Source: Planctomycetota bacterium (GTDB taxonomy: Bacteria > Planctomycetota > Phycisphaerae > WQYP01 > JAJZKY01). From it: DNA of 6,149 nucleotides. Position 1 is the stretch's first letter; every line of letters begins with the position of its first letter. Under the pieces are notes generated by a model, which made no database searches, was not told where the DNA came from, and saw only the letters and a list, made by a program, of their open reading frames with translations. A program made the position numbers and the translations under genes. This document shows positions 5,815-6,149 of the stretch, piece after piece. The stretch covers positions 1-6,149 of the forward strand of contig JAJZKY010000301.1 in assembly GCA_021803885.1 (NCBI GenBank), in the 5' to 3' direction.

Positions 5815-5835
5815 AGCACCTGGCGAAAGAAGTAG
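5080..5835 (+). pseudogene. IS1380-family transposase fragment lacking both ends
   Basis: A DDE transposase of the IS1380 family (transposase DDE group 1). The 251-residue reading from GTG at 5080 contains TVDQDATIIES at 20-30 (first catalytic Asp), YEGERGYQPMLAVWAEMD at 39-56, YYYRGDSASHE at 92-102 (second Asp, residue 97), IGFAISTRMSEALH at 112-125, HFAVLSN at 202-208 and HREKAGTIE at 221-229 (catalytic Glu229). Full members are about 430-470 residues. Here the N-terminal part (well over 100 residues) is absent: the frame is open only back to the IS200-like hairpin, and GTG 5080 is not a real start. The family motif breaks after NELTGGVMP at about 5814 and the last residues STWRKK are foreign. 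The protein keeps its catalytic residues but cannot be a functional transposase. Translation from this point would need an external start. Confidence 0.85.
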
Positions 5836-5930
5836 ACCACCTGCTCGGGCCGGGACAAGCCGCTGAGGTAGCCCTGGATGACAATGCGGTCGAAGCAGTG
5901 ATATACAAAAGCGATCAGGCTGCCAAACAG
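5811..5930 (-). pseudogene. Fragment of a second, unrelated protein on the opposite strand
   Basis: On the - strand the frame opened by a TAG at 5931-5933 reads LFGSLIAFVYHCFDRIVIQ, then GYLSGLSRPEQVVYFFRQVLG, before running antisense into the IS1380 remnant. The composition and the GYLSGLSRPEQVVYFF signature look like genuine protein. I recall similar N-terminal segments in conserved hypothetical or mobile-element proteins, but cannot name the family. No start codon with a ribosome site is visible and the C-terminal part is missing. It therefore looks like an N-terminal scrap joined to the transposase at about 5811-5815, where both coding signatures end within a few bases. Confidence 0.5.
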
Positions 5931-6134
5931 CTAGTGTAGTGTCTCACAGCGATTCCGCAACCAAGTTTTTCATCCAGCCAAAGCATCTGATTTTATAGCT
6001 GTTTTTCTCTTTGATCGAGAGGAGAGCAAGTTCGCATTGCGATGGGTGCGCGACATAGAAGTGGTGTTTTGCAGGTTCTTTTTTTTGTGGCAGAAAGCCG
6101 AGCGTTGCAATACGCTAGGAGGAGGAGGCCGTAC
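5931..6134. other. Non-coding stretch before the last gene; possible insertion-sequence end
   Basis: No credible coding region is seen on either strand. The sequence TAG-TGTAGTGTCTCA at 5932-5946 marks a clear change of character and could be the tip of another insertion sequence, but its partner end is outside the window. A T8 run lies at 6079-6086. A small hairpin AGCGT-TGCAAT-ACGCT occupies 6101-6116, directly before the ribosome site of the following gene. Confidence 0.4.
6117..6128 (+). promoter_or_regulatory. Strong repeated Shine-Dalgarno
   Basis: AGGAGGAGGAGG ends six bases before an ATG at 6135-6137. This is an unusually rich ribosome-binding site with several overlapping registers, and it supports a real gene start at the window edge. 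Confidence 0.6.
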
Positions 6135-6149
6135 ATGCCTGACTCTCGG
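6135..6149 (+). CDS. 5' end of an unknown gene (first five codons)
   Basis: ATG at 6135 opens a frame reading MPDSR to the window end. The only evidence is the strong ribosome site and its ideal spacing. If 5935 is an insertion-sequence end, this could be that element's transposase. The family cannot be told from five residues. Confidence 0.45.

Noticed and set aside
1..6149. CRISPR array, tRNA or riboswitch.
   Set aside because: I saw no regularly spaced direct repeats, cloverleaf or known aptamer pattern on either strand.

Overview
The window looks like an accessory stretch of a soil-type bacterial chromosome, most likely Acidobacteriota. The pointers are the type of secreted two-domain SGNH/GDSL hydrolase, a dispersed 'GTCATTCTGA-CGAAGCG' type repeat, and the style of the IS200/IS605-like transposase and its hairpins. 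This assignment rests on family recognition, not on a search. The left part (about 92-1328) looks less G+C-rich by eye than the rest.

Layout. (1) 2-70, + strand: the last 22 residues of an unknown gene. (2) 92-1328, - strand: a compact three-gene unit of uncharacterised families (222 aa, then 147 aa, then a 42-aa remnant), with a 6-nt gap and an 11-nt overlap between genes and a plausible promoter at 1358-1387. The last gene looks truncated at about position 112, where it abuts foreign DNA ending at the + strand gene. (3) 1569-4321, - strand: two tandem paralogous secreted SGNH/GDSL esterases that align without a gap over 440 residues, about 71% identical by hand count. They lie behind a good sigma70-type promoter at 4364-4392. 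The upstream copy has GAS in place of the GDS nucleophile motif. (4) 4436-5058: a dispersed-repeat fragment, then a decayed IS200/IS605-like element bounded by two TGAA-loop hairpins. Its tnpA carries three separate inactivating changes: HUH His to Pro, a one-base frameshift, and the presumed catalytic Tyr codon turned into TAA. Downstream of tnpA is a run of five consecutive perfect-stem hairpins. (5) about 5059-5814, + strand: the central and catalytic part of an IS1380-family transposase, lacking both ends. (6) 5811-5930, - strand: a fragment of a second, unrelated protein fused to the IS1380 break. (7) 5931-6149: mostly non-coding DNA, then a strong Shine-Dalgarno and the first five codons of a + strand gene.

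The expressed core is probably the SGNH pair, exported esterases likely acting on acylated or acetylated polymers, plus the small unknown operon. Everything from 4436 to 5930 reads as a graveyard of mobile elements. The most interesting points are the GDS-to-GAS change in a tandem pair with divergence concentrated around the nucleophile, the truncated three-gene cassette of unknown function, and the hairpin array beside a dead Y1 transposase. I found no CRISPR array, tRNA or rRNA.
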